From Cymbidium sinense (Eukaryota; Streptophyta; Magnoliopsida; Asparagales; Orchidaceae): a stretch of 64,000 nt of DNA. The stretch spans positions 96,628,271 to 96,692,270 of the forward strand of contig CM038229.1 of NCBI GenBank assembly GCA_021442155.1. The letters are read 5' to 3'. Shown here piece after piece: positions 11,790 through 23,065 of the stretch (the first letter of the stretch is position 1; every line of letters begins with the position of its first letter). The translations under genes and the position numbers were made by a program. Below the pieces are notes generated by a model, which saw only the letters and a program-made list of their open reading frames with translations, ran no database searches and was not told the origin of the DNA.

Positions 11790-12460
11790 CTTAGATTGGC
11801 CATCAGTGGGTTACCATAAACCCAAGAAATTTTTTCCGTAACCCCAAAGCACACTTGGGATTAAGTTGTATGTTATAACATCGAAGAAGGTTAAAGCATA
11901 TTTCTAATTCAAAAATTTGTGTTTCTTCCAAGCTTTTACTAACATATCATCCACAAATACCTGTGCCTAGAGATCTTTAAAACCTTATTCATGAGGCGTT
12001 GATAGGTGATTTTTTAACCGAATGACATAACTTGGTAAGATAAAACTTTAAATGTTTGAAATGTTATGACTTCTTCATCCATTGGGTCCATTTTATTTGG
12101 TTGTAACGGTAAGCATCCAACAAATTGAGCATTTGATATCCGGGCGTATCGACCAATTTATCAATTCAAGGGAGAGGAAAACTATATTTCGAAGCTTTGT
12201 TGAGATCGGTGTAATCAATATACATTCTCAATGTTTCATTTACTTTCTTAACTATGACAACATTTGTTAGCCATGTTGGGTAATGTACTTCTATGAATCC
12301 CCAGAGCTCATTAACTTCTTGTTCAATAGCTTGAGGTGATCAAGTGCAAAACTCCACTTCTTTTGGATGATCGGTTTAAATATTTGATCAATCTTGAGGG
12401 AATGCATGATCACATTGGGGTTGACCCGGCATATCTGTTGGACTCCAAGAAGATGTCTTA
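11790..12460 (-). pseudogene. Reverse transcriptase domain of element 1
   Basis: Copies element RNA into DNA. Motifs appear in order on the minus strand: VNPNVIMHSLKID and QKKWSFALDHLKLLN (12290-12425), LRMYIDYTDLNKA (about 12190-12230), a broken SFPLP.IDKLVD, then LLDAYRYNQIKMDP (about 12090-12130) and QVFVDDMLVKA containing the catalytic Asp pair (about 11925-11960). The connection region LEICFNLLRCYNIQLNPKCA (11850-11910) follows. The spacing is that of a full RT domain, but stops and indels occur throughout. Confidence 0.85.
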
Positions 12461-12639
12461 ATTTTTTGCTCAAGTCTATGTATTTTGCCTTTTATTTGTC
12501 CGAGCGAGATCCAACTTACTTGTTCGAGGTTGGTCATCGACAATGAAATAGAGAGCAAGTTTCTACAGGCAAAGCTTCTAGGGTACTTCTTCATCTCAAA
12601 ATTAAAATTTTGATGTTGAAGGTCACCAAGGCGTGATGG

Positions 12640-12995
12640 AGCTTATCAGGTAACATGATTGTCTTATTTGTTGATTTTCACGACCACTCCAATCCAACGG
12701 TTAAAAATTTCATCTTAAGATGAGATCTTGAAGTGATAGTACCAAAATTGATTGAGGGGACTTAGATAATAGCGTTATCGTCGAATCGACTTGACCACCA
12801 TAAATTGAATTGAATAAGTCACTTGTAGAGAAAATTCTCAGGACAACGAAGGGTGATTGTCCCCTCTACATAGGGTGATTATCAAACCCATATAATGGTC
12901 TAGCGGTTGGAGTTTTTCCTAACCAAGCCCATGTTAAGAAATATGAAGTAAAATAAAACATCTAACTCCCATTTGTCAATCAAAATTCTCTTAAT
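12640..12995 (-). pseudogene. Aspartic protease and linker region of element 1
   Basis: Upstream of RT in coding order. The minus strand reads RILID (the active-site D-x-G region is eroded) followed by VLF-like and GLVRKNS-like segments. About 70 residues later comes YNAII..PS..FGTITS..HLKMKF, resembling the conserved 'YNAI(I/L)GRP' block of plant gypsy polyproteins. The catalytic triplet is no longer intact. The assignment rests on this block and on its position between gag and RT. Confidence 0.6.
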
Positions 12996-13699
12996 ATTAT
13001 AGTATGGGTCCGATCCATGCATAAGTGGATCTTGATGAGGAACTTAGATTCCTTAAGTTCGAGTCATTAAAAGTGATGGAATGATCAATATGAGATTTCT
13101 TTAACTCTAGTTCTTGATGTAGCAATGAGGACTTGATTGGATAGTAGTCCCTCTATTGTTTTTAATTTTCCAACTATTTGATGACTATTTTGTTATTTGA
13201 TAATTATCTTGTCGTTGGAGTTACGTTTGCTTGAGTCGATTGATTCTTCATAAATCGTGATATCCTTGTTGAATGAGCCTCTTGATTTCTTCTTTGAGTT
13301 GTTTGCATGCCTTAGTAGTATATGACTTGATGGAAGTGATAGTATTATTTCATGATTTCACGAATTTGGTTTGTGGATGTGGACTTGATGGTTTCTTCAT
13401 CTTGAATGGCCATCGTAACATTAACGAGATGTGTTAGTGGTGTGTATTTCTTTTCGGTCGTGGTTCACGTCGTTGATGTGAGGCCGTGGAGGAGATCACG
13501 TGCCTACTTACTTTTGATGGGATTGTTGGTTTGCATTCCACACAGGCTCTTACTTTTTCCTATGGATTTTCAAATTATTTACGATTGGCATTAATAGCCT
13601 TATCGAAAAATTGTGTTTCTATATGATGAACCAAGTCGGCATATAAGCGGACCATATCTCGCATTAGTGATGAGTAGAAAGGCCCACGGAGCCCTCCAA

Positions 13700-14060
13700 A
13701 GAAAACTCCTTAATAATTCGAGTCTACCTGGGTATTTGACAAGCTTCTAAGAAGAACCTCTAAGTATTTCTTAAGTGATTTACCCTCATTTTGATGAATG
13801 CACGAGAGATGAGAGGAATTTTAATGATCCTCCGGTTTTGCAATGAACTATTCTACAAAAATCTTGGCGAGTTCGTCAAAGGTATGGATGAATCCCCTTG
13901 GAAGGGAGTATAACCAAGTGCGAGCCTTGAGGGTGCGGAAAGACGACAAAGCGGTGTGTTAAGAGCTCGTTGGATATGCATGATGATCCTATAATGGTTG
14001 GTGTGTTCAAATGGGTTAGTTGCCCCATCATAAGAGTCGATGCTGAAGCTTGAACCCTAC
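13700..14060 (-). pseudogene. Gag domain of element 1
   Basis: Structural (capsid-like) protein of the retrotransposon. The minus strand from 14057 reads SIDSYDGATNPFEHTNHYR and then IIMHIQRALNTPLCRLSAP with one frame change. A PFQGDSSIP/LTNSPRFL-like segment follows around 13855-13900. This is the familiar 'SYDGxxDPxxH...' start of plant retrotransposon gag. No zinc knuckle could be traced downstream (13200-13700), where the sequence is too eroded. Confidence 0.7.
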
Positions 14061-14699
14061 GAGAATATGATGTTGAAGAATAGCTTCTCAGAGGTGAAGA
14101 CTCGATAGCGTGATGAGAGGAAAGATGATTTCCATCTTTATAATGGAATTCTTCTAAGCGTTGTAATTTACTGCATTATAACGTGGCGGTGGAGTCAAGC
14201 GAGGAGAATGTGCTACCTACCAAATAATGGGTGGATTAACAATCGGTTGAGTACAAGTAATGGATGATTAGAAGCGATATGGAGATCAACATCGCGGTAA
14301 GCGGAGGAACTTGATAGCGAGAAGGCCCGTAGCATTTTGACCTCCCCTACGATTCGATCTTGGGAGAGATGTGTTTTGCCCTGTAGTATGCGTGTTCCTC
14401 AAAAGTTGGATTATCTCATTTTGAGACTCTTCCATTGGCATACGATCATCTAGAGATTCTTGTTACACCTTCAGATAGGGTCATGTCTATTAGGGGAAGT
14501 GAGGTAGAAGCTTGGCATCCTTAGTTCAAAAATTGGTTTGAGAGTGGGGAGTTGGGCGAGGCTCGTTGTTGCAGTATTAGTATTGTCATATCAGTGTTCA
14601 TAGTGATTGAGGGGTTCTCTTCTCCTGAGGCGTCAAGCTATTGTGCTAAAAAAATTAGTTGCGTAGAATAAAGTTTACTTAGCTTTGTTGTGGAATCCA

Positions 14700-15716
14700 C
14701 ACACACGATGTTTGAAGAATTAATAAGAAAATTTAATTTTTATGTGAAAAATCTCGAAAGAGGAAAAAATCAGAGCTAGCCGATAAAATTCACTATATGT
14801 ATTTATTTTGTACAAAATTTTCCGATAACGGATTATAGAATTATATATAAGAGACAATAATAATCTAAATAGCAATATAAATATTAGTTATGTGTTAGTT
14901 AGTTGATGATAGTGGCACATGGGGGCCAGCAGATCGATCGTGAACGATGTCGTGATAGTGAAGATAATGGCAGCGAAGAGTAGCCGCGGCAGTGTAGCGA
15001 TAATGATAACAAGTGGTTAATGTAATGATATTCGATAGTGGTGGCCGATGATAATTGGCAGTGGTCAGCAGTAGCGAAAAGCCGGATAGATTAGCGATAA
15101 CCAGCAGCAGTGGTAATGATGATGGCGCAACGGTAGTTGTCGCGCGATAACCGGCAGCAGCAAGCATGGCAGTAATAGCCGATAGCAGTGGTTGGCAATA
15201 TGCCGCAGCAGTGGTAGCATGTAGTCAGCAGTAACAGCGAGAAATTAGCGATGATGAGATCGGTGGTGGAATGGCGGTGGCGATGGTTGGTGGCCAACGG
15301 AGGTGTCTCGTCAGTGGTGGCATGATTATGCTTGGAGAATTTTCAAGCTTTAGAGCTCTCTCTTCTTTTTAGCTTGGCTCCCTCATGAAGAATGAGGAGA
15401 TATTTATAGATTAGAGCGATTTCATTTATATAAAATTCAAAAACTCCATCATTATGACTCAGATGATTTCCTTGATTATTGATGTATTTTGAGTATTTGA
15501 ATGCTCAAATGAGGAATCAAGAGATATTGAGCTTGTTAAATCCGACTCATCAAGGCCGATTTGATCATAAACACTCAATTTAGGAACTATTTAGGGATTT
15601 AAGCCGATATCAAAGTTTTGATAATATATTTAAGTGCTTGATCTGGTAGTTTTTCAACTTAAGATCTTAACATCAAGATTTGTCTTTCATTACTGTAATT
15701 TTTTAGTGTCATATCA
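14700..15716 (-). mobile_element. 5' LTR ('C') of element 1
   Basis: About 1.02 kb, collinear with LTR B. Shared landmarks are 'atgtttgaagaattaataa' at the inner end (14709-14727), the GC-richer middle, 'gattttcaagctttagagc' (compare 15337-15356) and the outer end reading CATCAAGATTTG...TTTTTAGTGTCATATCA. Its divergence from LTR B by many substitutions and indels indicates an old insertion. The open frames at 14895-15297 are products of its low-complexity middle. Confidence 0.75.
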
Positions 15717-17585
15717 ATAATAATAACAATTTGAATCATTTCTCATATGTTATTAAATGAATGAGTTAGAAATAACCCTCTTAAAGAATTTAATAAGTTT
15801 GGTGAAGATGCTTCGCTTCAAAATGATAATTTCTTATTACCTCCTCCCACAAGAAATTTATAAAGAATAAATAATTCATAAATTGTATGAGTCATTCAAC
15901 ATCTTTTGAAAAGAGATTGATCAAACATGATTCTTTGGATTGGGGACCAACTAAGCTTATCTATTGTACAATCTAGTTCTTTCTTTACTTCTTTCTTTCT
16001 AAATTCAATTTTTTCTTTTGTGGGCTTCTTGGCTCTTTCCCATTAAAGTAATGTACTGTCTTATAATTTTTTTTTTTCATGCAATGATATTTTAATATTT
16101 GCTTAAAAATATTATTTATATCAATGTATTTATCTAAAAATTTTACATATTAAAATGAATGAATTAGTTAACATATATATTACTAATTATTTTGATATTT
16201 ATATAATTTATGGCTAATTATTTGTAATAATAACACATACACAATCCATATATTTATACTAATAAATTATCACTATAACAGTCTATACTGACTAATCTTC
16301 TGCTCTTCATTCACACAAATGAAAGCATGCACTCATCATCTAATACAATTCTGAGGCCTATGCTTGTCCTTCATTTCTATTATTTAGAAATCAATACGAT
16401 GACAGATCCTAACACAGTTAACATATCTTTTCCTTATTCTAGTTCAATTCACATTGATATTCTTCTAATATCTTCGAGGTTAAATAATTTTACACATATT
16501 TTGATAACTATTAAATCTCTACAATTAAATCAGGCTAACAATATAGTAATCATCCTTCCCATATAACTTATACTCAAAATTAATGATAAGATAATATGAA
16601 ATACTTGAACCCTTATAATTTACAAAAAAATTTCAATTTCATCAAAAGCATTGCTCAATTCCCATATGAAAGCCCAAATTCATTTTAAAATATTCTTAAA
16701 ACAAAATTTTCCTTTCATCATCTAAAATCCACAAAATACTTCTTCCAAAAAAAAAAAAAAAACCAACAAAAATGGAGGTGAAGGGTAACTCATAATTGAG
16801 ACAAAGAGAACCCCACAAAATAGTTATAATAATAATAATAATAATTATTGTTATTATTATTATTATAATTAATAGAATGGAAGCTTGCGCCATTTCCAGC
16901 CAAATTAAACTCGGCTCATCCCTTGTTGCTACGCTACCAAAAGCTAATAATAAATACGAAAGGAGAGTTAATAAGTAAACACCAAGCGCGACAATCAATG
17001 CCCAAATTAATTGACAGCTGCCTCTGCAGGCAACCAAACCAGCCACCTGTAGCTGCATTCATTTTATATCGCTTACGGCCCCACATTTGTCATATATTCT
17101 TAATTATTGCAATAAAAAAATAAAATAAAATAAATCAATAAATCGGAAAAATATGTGATCAAGCGAGTTGGAATATATATATTTTTTAATATTTTGAAAG
17201 ATATATTTAAATGTTTATAATATCTTTTAATATTTATTAATTTTTATTAAAATGAATTGAAAATGTTCATGATTGTTTTATAAAATATTGAGAACTGCAC
17301 GGTCTAGCTTAGCTCAATGATTGTGAGAGTTTTGGTTTTATTAGGAAAAGTTATAAATTGAAGAATTATATATATATTACTATTTTTAAAAAAAACTTAA
17401 TAAATTTTACTTGCACTGTGATATAATTTGTATGAGAATATTTTACATAATTTTTATTTTTAAAGTCCCTTAAAATTTTTAAAAATATTAAAATATTCTA
17501 ATTATAATATGAAATAACTTAAATTTATTAAACACTCATCTAAAAATTAAAATTAACAAATTGTTATTTTCATACATCAAACCAT
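15717..17585. other. AT-rich spacer with a (TAA/TTA) microsatellite and a SINE-like scrap
   Basis: No gene is supported. An imperfect (TAA)n/(TTA)n tract that can fold back on itself lies at about 16826-16872; the two overlapping open frames at 16696-17058 and 16796-16978 only translate this repeat. Around 17310-17375 there is a tRNA-like pattern: an A-box-like 'tagcttagctcaatga' followed about 30 bp later by a weak B-box-like 'agttataaattgaa'. It could be a SINE remnant. Confidence 0.4.
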
Positions 17586-18480
17586 TGATCGTATGACGAA
17601 AATTCTCAATGACGAATCTTGATCGAAGCGATTTGATTCAAGACTAACTCGGATCAAGCTTATTTCAAACGCTATTAAACATAGTGTTTAAAATCGGCGT
17701 CTTGTGGAGGATCTAACAAAAAAATCTCAAAATTCTAACTTCATTTGAGCATTCAAATACACAAAATACATCGATGATCAAGGAATCATTTTGAGTCGTC
17801 AGAGAGTGGTTGATTTTGAATGTATTCTAAACGTCACTCTAATCTATACATATCATTCTTCACATAAAGGGAGAAACAGCTAGAAGAGAGAGATCTAAAG
17901 CGAAAATCCTCCATAATCGTGCCACCACTCGGCCGCGACCCCGTGGCGCCGTCACGCCGCTGTCGGCCATCGGTCATTACCGCCCATTCTGGCGGTCACC
18001 GCCCGGCCATCGACCGGCCATCTCCAGCCGCCACCACCATCATCGCCGGTCTCGCTACGCGCTTGCGCCGTACTACCGCCGTCGTTATGCATTGCCGTGC
18101 CACCACTCGCACCACCATCGATCCTGCTGATCATGCTTCGTCGGCTGGTTATCTGTTGTATCCGTGGTCACCGTCGCGACCGCTCCGGGCATTCGTCGAC
18201 CATCCTCCACTACCATCGTCCATCTCGCCATCTCACCACCACGGCCATCATCATCGTCGACCATGTTCATTTATTACCGAGAACTATTACACTCTAATCA
18301 CTATATACGTTTGTCACGATTCTGTTCCTACTTCTCATATACAATTGTAATTTTATTATCGGAAAATTTTGTACTCAAATATACATAGTGAAAGATTTTT
18401 TCTTGCAGCCGTGGTTTTCCTCTTTTTTGAGATTTTTCTGTAAAAAGTTTTATCATTAATTCTTCAAACATCATGTGTGC
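17586..18480 (+). mobile_element. 5' LTR ('D') of element 2
   Basis: Aligns with A, B, C and E: 'catttgagcattcaaataca' (17744-17763), the U3-R region near 17840-17900, a GC-rich middle (17920-18270) and the 3' end 'attaattcttcaaacatc'. The 143-residue open frame at 17919-18350 and its minus-strand counterparts are the translated GC-rich middle of the LTR, not a gene. Confidence 0.7.
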
Positions 18481-18854
18481 TGCTAACAGCAAGGTAAACT
18501 TTACTCTCGGTTTTCTAAACGGTTGGCTCAGGCGATTCTATTATTTCATCTTGTATGTCGACCAAGTTTCCAACAAGATCAAAACCACCATCAATGTGGA
18601 ACATTTCAAGCTTTTAAGATGGCGAAGAATGAAGATTCATCAAACTTCGCTCCTTCAATTTTGTCGAAAATTGGGGGTAACTCTTAATCTTAGAAGATCG
18701 TATGTTAATATGTTAAGCATCTAATCGATACCATTCCAAGAAACAAGTCAAAGTTGGAGGATATTTCAACACATTGAGAAGAGATATAGCTTTACAAATT
18801 ATGATTTCCAATCATACTCATGGAAAAACAAGACCGAGGAGCAACTTTGACTAC

Positions 18855-20600
18855 AATCACAAACGGATGTTTTGATTTGACCTTCCATACGTGTTAATCA
18901 TCAAGTAATACTTTGACAAACAACCTCGGATGAAAATTCTCGCCAGATTCAATTCAATCTCTTCCATACGTTAACGCCATCGAGCAAAGACTCAATACCT
19001 CCGATAGATCAAAACTTCGCATACTCCGTAAGAAGTCAAATAACACTTTGGTTAATACCAGATAGTCAAAAGGTCCTTGGTGAACTTCCCACGACCTCTT
19101 CCATACAGTTAACCATCGAGTAACTCTCGCAAACAACCTCGATAGTCAAAATCCTTGGCGGATTCAATTCGATCTCTTCCATACATGTTAACGCCATAAT
19201 ACTCGACAAATAACCTCGGATAGATCACACCTACTCACGTTAACGTCGAGCAAAGACTCGACAAACAATCTCTGATAGTCAAAACTCCACACTACTCCAC
19301 ACGTAAGAAGTCAAATAACACTTTGGCTAATACCTGATAGTCAAAACGCCCTTGGTGGACTTCCCATGACCTCTTCCATACAGTTAGCGGGTAACACTCG
19401 ACAAACAACCATGGATATGTCAAAATCCTCGATTGATTCGTTACCTCTTCCATATAGCGTCAAGTAACACTCTAACAAACCCGATAGTCAAAATCCTCGG
19501 TGGATTCAATTGACCTCTTCCATATAAGTTGCGTCCATCGTAACACTCGACAAACAACCTTGATAGGTCAAAATCCTCTGGATTCAATTCGACCTCTTCC
19601 ATACGTTAACGTCTGCCTTATGCGACAAACAACCTCGATAGTCAAAATTCTCGGTGGATTCAAGTCGATCTCTTCCAAACAAGTTAACGTCATCGAGTAA
19701 GACTCTCAAACAACCCTGGATAAATCAAAATCTGCCAGATTCAATTCGACCTCTTCCATGTTAATCGCCGTAACACTCGACAAATAACCCTGATAGTCAA
19801 AATTCTCCGGATTCAATTCAACCTCTTCCATACAGGTTAATGTCAATATACACAACCTCGGATAAGTCAAAAATCCGGATTGATTCAATTCTATGCAGTT
19901 AGCGTCATCTCGACAAACAACCTGATATGTCAAAAATTCTCACGGATCCAATTGACCTCTTCCATACAGTTAGCGTAATCGGTAACTCTCAACAAACAAC
20001 CTCGATAGGTCAAAATCCTCGGATTCAATTATCTTCCATACAGTTAGCGTGTTAACACTCGACAAACAACCCAAGGTCAAAATTCATTTAATTGACTCTT
20101 CCATGCGATAATGTAAACTCACTCGACAAACAACGAGTCAAAAATAGCATTAATTGACCTCTTATGCGTTAATGTTATCGAGTAACACTCGACAAACAAC
20201 CTAGAATAGGTAAAAAAACTCCGATTCAATTCGCATACATGTTCGTCATTTGGGTAACACTCGAAAACAACCGGATAGGTCAAAATCCTATTCAATTCGA
20301 CCTCTTCCATATAGGTTAGCGTCGCCAAACACTCGACAAACAACCCGGATAGGTCAAAATCCTGATTCAAGTCGACCTCTTCCAAACAGTTAACGCCATC
20401 GGTAAGACTAACAAACAACCCTGATAGTCAAAATCCTCGCTCAATTCGACCTCTTTTCGCATTATCATACACTCGATAAACAACCCGGATGTCAAAAAAT
20501 CGCCATTCAATTGACCTCTTAAATGCGTTAATGTCATAACACTTTGACAAATAACGGATGGGTCAAAATCTCCGATTCGATTTTACTCTCACATGCAAAA
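18855..20600 (+). repeat. Large degenerate tandem array, unit about 65-80 bp, roughly twenty copies
   Basis: Each unit carries three recurring words in fixed order: 'ctcttccatacagttaacg', 'aacactcgacaaacaacc' and 'gataggtcaaaatcctcgg', followed by 'ggattcaattcgac'. Successive 'ctcttccat' motifs lie at about 19513, 19591, 19669, 19750 and 19825, giving a period close to 78 bp. Later units shrink to about 65-70 bp because bases are missing, often one G of a GG pair. It sits in the 3' part of element 2 and is homologous to the three-unit array at 9090-9360. Minus-strand open frames over it (19706-20418) only repeat the unit as peptide (for example MEEVELN) and are not genes. Confidence 0.8.
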
Positions 20601-21191
20601 CCAGCGGTATCAAATCATGGAGAATGACACTTTAAAATTATCTATCGACTTTCCGAAGTTTCTCGAATGATTCTAACGCTTTCCGTCATCTTGGCGCTAT
20701 CAACGTTGAATCATCTATTGAAGTTTCAAGAAATCTAATTTTCTATAAGAAGAAACTAGCCGTCATTATATCGCCGGTCATCAGCGCCCAGCTCGCCGTG
20801 CTTGCGACCAGATTCATCATCACCACCCGCGCCATTACGCGCTGCTTCATTCAGAGCCTCTGACTGTTTTCACCGTTTGCGCGACTTCATTCATAACCCT
20901 AAAACCCAGAACCAAGCTGCGTTCGCAGCAGCGCTGATCGCCAGGCCGCTCTTGCAATCCGCCACCACAGGATGAATCCATGAAGCGCTGGCGCCAGCCC
21001 GTATCCAGTACCCAAATGGGTCCATAACCTCAATCTTCTTCCGTCAGCATTAGCGGTCTGTGCGCCATCAATCTTGTGTTCCTAGAAGATCTATTTCCTC
21101 AAATATTGTTAATGGATCAAATTTTATTAAATAATTTGTTATTTTCAAGTATTTGGTGTATATGAATGATCAGATAATGTCATCCAAAAAT

Positions 21192-22105
21192 AAGCGTAAT
21201 GACCCGAAAATTCTTTAAGCACGAATCTGATATCAGCAACTCGATTCAATCAAGCCAACGATCGCATTATCAAATCGACTCTTAAACATGGAGTGTTTAT
21301 AGTGCGTCTTGACAAGCCATCTAACAAGCCCAAGATCTCATAATTATGACTTCATTTGAGCATTCAAATACACAAAATACATCATGATCAAGCTAATTAT
21401 TTTGAGCCGTCATGGAAGAGTGATTGATTTTGCATGTATTTCTAAACGCCGTCCCTAATATATAAATAGCCCTCATTTTTCACATGAGGGAGGCTATTAA
21501 AGAACTCTAAAGCTTGAAAATCCTCTAAGCATAATCGTACCACTCGGACTGACCCCGTCGACCATCCCCATTAGGCTGCGTGGTCACCGCCGTGGTCTGT
21601 TGCGAATTACTATCGCCGTGGACCATCGTCGGCCATCTCATTTTCACTATCGTCGTGTCATCCGCTGACTAACGCGCCGATCTGCCGTCTCACCGCTGAT
21701 TCACCGCTGCCATCGCATTAACCACCATCAATTCGTCATATTCCGCATTGTTATCCTCCCACCGGTGTCGATTCCTTATCCTGCCGTTGTGCATTCTTTG
21801 TTATTGCTGTTCATCTGCCGTTGCTGTTAATTCATTGCAGCTCGCCGATCTCCGGCCATTACGATGGATTATGTGACGACGCCGTTGTTATCATCTACTT
21901 CATTTAATTGTTACACTCAACTAGGCTATATAGCGGGTTGTTAATTTCGGATTCCTGTTACATCTCATATACAATTCATAATCCGTTATCGGAAAAGTAC
22001 TTTGAAATAAATACATAGTGGAAGATTTTCAGCCTGAGTTTTTCTCTCTTTCGGATTTTTCACGTAAAATTTTCATTATTAATTCTTCAAATATTTGTGT
22101 ATTAT
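21192..22105 (+). mobile_element. 3' LTR ('E') of element 2
   Basis: Preceded by a polypurine-like tract (ccaaaaataag). Contains 'catttgagcattcaaataca' (21354-21373), a TATA-like box (tataaatagc, 21461-21470), the 'gcttgaaaatcctctaagca' block and the GC-rich middle, ending near 'attcttcaaatatttgtgt'. Confidence 0.7.
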
Positions 22106-22703
22106 TACATAATAAAATTAAGGTGTAAATTTTTATTCTATCATAACTGATTTTCTAGTGCATAACAATCATAATATTGATCTGAATTAATTTTATTCTT
22201 TAAAAAATATCTTATAATTAAAATGATATTTTTTTACTCAAAGTTTCAAGTAAACTTAAAAAAAAAAAACAAAAATACAGATATTATCACCAAGCATGAC
22301 TTCAAAGCAACGTATGATCTGCAGCAACAGTTGAACAACATCGTGTACCTGAAGAATTTTTTTAAATATTTAATGCATTTTTTTAATAATTATTGCTAAG
22401 AGATTTGAAAATAATATTTTAACAATAATTATTTTAAAATTTATATCGAGCAACTTTCAATTCTTGTAATCATTGCAAGTGAGATCTCTTATAATTTTAT
22501 TAGATTAAAATTTATGTATTTTTTTGTGGCGTGCTGATGGTTCCCGTCATCGGGTTTATTTTCTTAGTTATGGCCAATCACACGAGTTTATCTGTACGCC
22601 TTCTCGTTGACGAAGGATTTGGTTAACCAATTAGAGGATGCGAAATCATGAGAATATCTACTTCTTTTTTAAAAAAACGGTTAAAATATATATTTTTTGA
22701 TTT

Positions 22704-23065
22704 AAGAGCTGTTCGGTTGCCTAAAAAAATAATGTATTTAATTGAGAATTTTATAAATTCATAAATTTATTTTTAGATTTAGTTAACTAAATATAATATA
22801 AAATATTTTGAATATTTTGGATATAGGAGTAATGACGTGAGTGGTAGGCGATAGTGGTATAATGCGTGATTACAACACTTTATATTAAAATAAAATATTT
22901 GAAATTCTTTAAATTTTTACACAAAAATATAACTATAGTTAATTAAATTAAATTTACATAACTTTTGAAAGTTTTACTTACATCATTACAATGCCAAAAA
23001 ATCTAAAATCCATGTATTTATTTTTTTTACTTTACTTACTATTGATTCCAACCAAATAACTCCTT
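22704..23065. repeat. Probable hAT-type MITE
   Basis: Ends look inverted: the left 'gagctgttcggttgcc' matches the complement of the right end 'ggttggaatc...ggagttatttgg' in its outer 12-14 bases. The interior is about 360 bp, AT-rich and non-coding. No clean 8-bp target duplication was found. Confidence 0.4.

Larger units (their letters stand above)
5094..15716 (-). mobile_element. Decayed Ty3/gypsy LTR retrotransposon, Tat lineage (element 1)
   Basis: A complete but non-functional element of about 10.6 kb reading right to left: 5' LTR (14700-15716), gag, protease, reverse transcriptase, RNase H, integrase, a long 3' untranslated region, polypurine tract and 3' LTR (5094-6117). The order protease-RT-RH-IN identifies Ty3/gypsy. 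The reverse transcriptase motif VDDMLVKA, an RNase H reading WTYVDGAS...NNMVEYEALITG, tandem repeats in the 3' untranslated region and an ORF antisense to pol are all characteristic of the plant Tat/Ogre/Retand clade. Every coding domain is broken by stops and frameshifts. Target-site duplications were not found, and the primer-binding site just inside the 5' LTR is not convincing. Confidence 0.85.
17586..22105 (+). mobile_element. Non-autonomous LTR retrotransposon related to element 1 (element 2)
   Basis: About 4.5 kb with LTRs D and E in direct orientation. No gag or pol domain could be traced between them. The interior consists of about 400 bp of leader, a large tandem array (18855-20600), and a segment at about 20685-20760 that matches the sequence next to the 84-bp repeats of element 1 ('agtttcaagaaatc' and 'ataagaagaaact' have close counterparts near 6995-7030 on the opposite strand). 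It ends with a GC-richer block and a polypurine tract before LTR E. Shared LTRs, shared 3' region and matching array orientation show it belongs to the same family and has lost the coding portion. Confidence 0.7.

Noticed and set aside
5094..15716. A 5-bp target-site duplication for element 1
   Set aside because: Flanks near 5094 and 15716 do not match as direct repeats for any reasonable boundary; the flanks of LTRs A and C match only as inverted copies.
16696..17058. 120-residue minus-strand ORF with a long Ile run
   Set aside because: The Ile run is the (TAA/TTA)n microsatellite; the hydrophobic ends do not form a recognisable protein.
17919..18350. 143-residue open frame on the plus strand
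   Set aside because: It is the GC-rich middle of LTR D. The other four LTR copies have equivalent low-complexity frames on different strands, and there is no domain.
19706..20418. Minus-strand frames with repeated MEEVELN-type peptide
   Set aside because: They are the tandem array of element 2 translated; the phase drifts with each unit and no start or flanking gene signals exist.
18855..20600. CRISPR-like regular array
   Set aside because: Units are contiguous degenerate tandem repeats without unique spacers, in a plant retrotransposon context.
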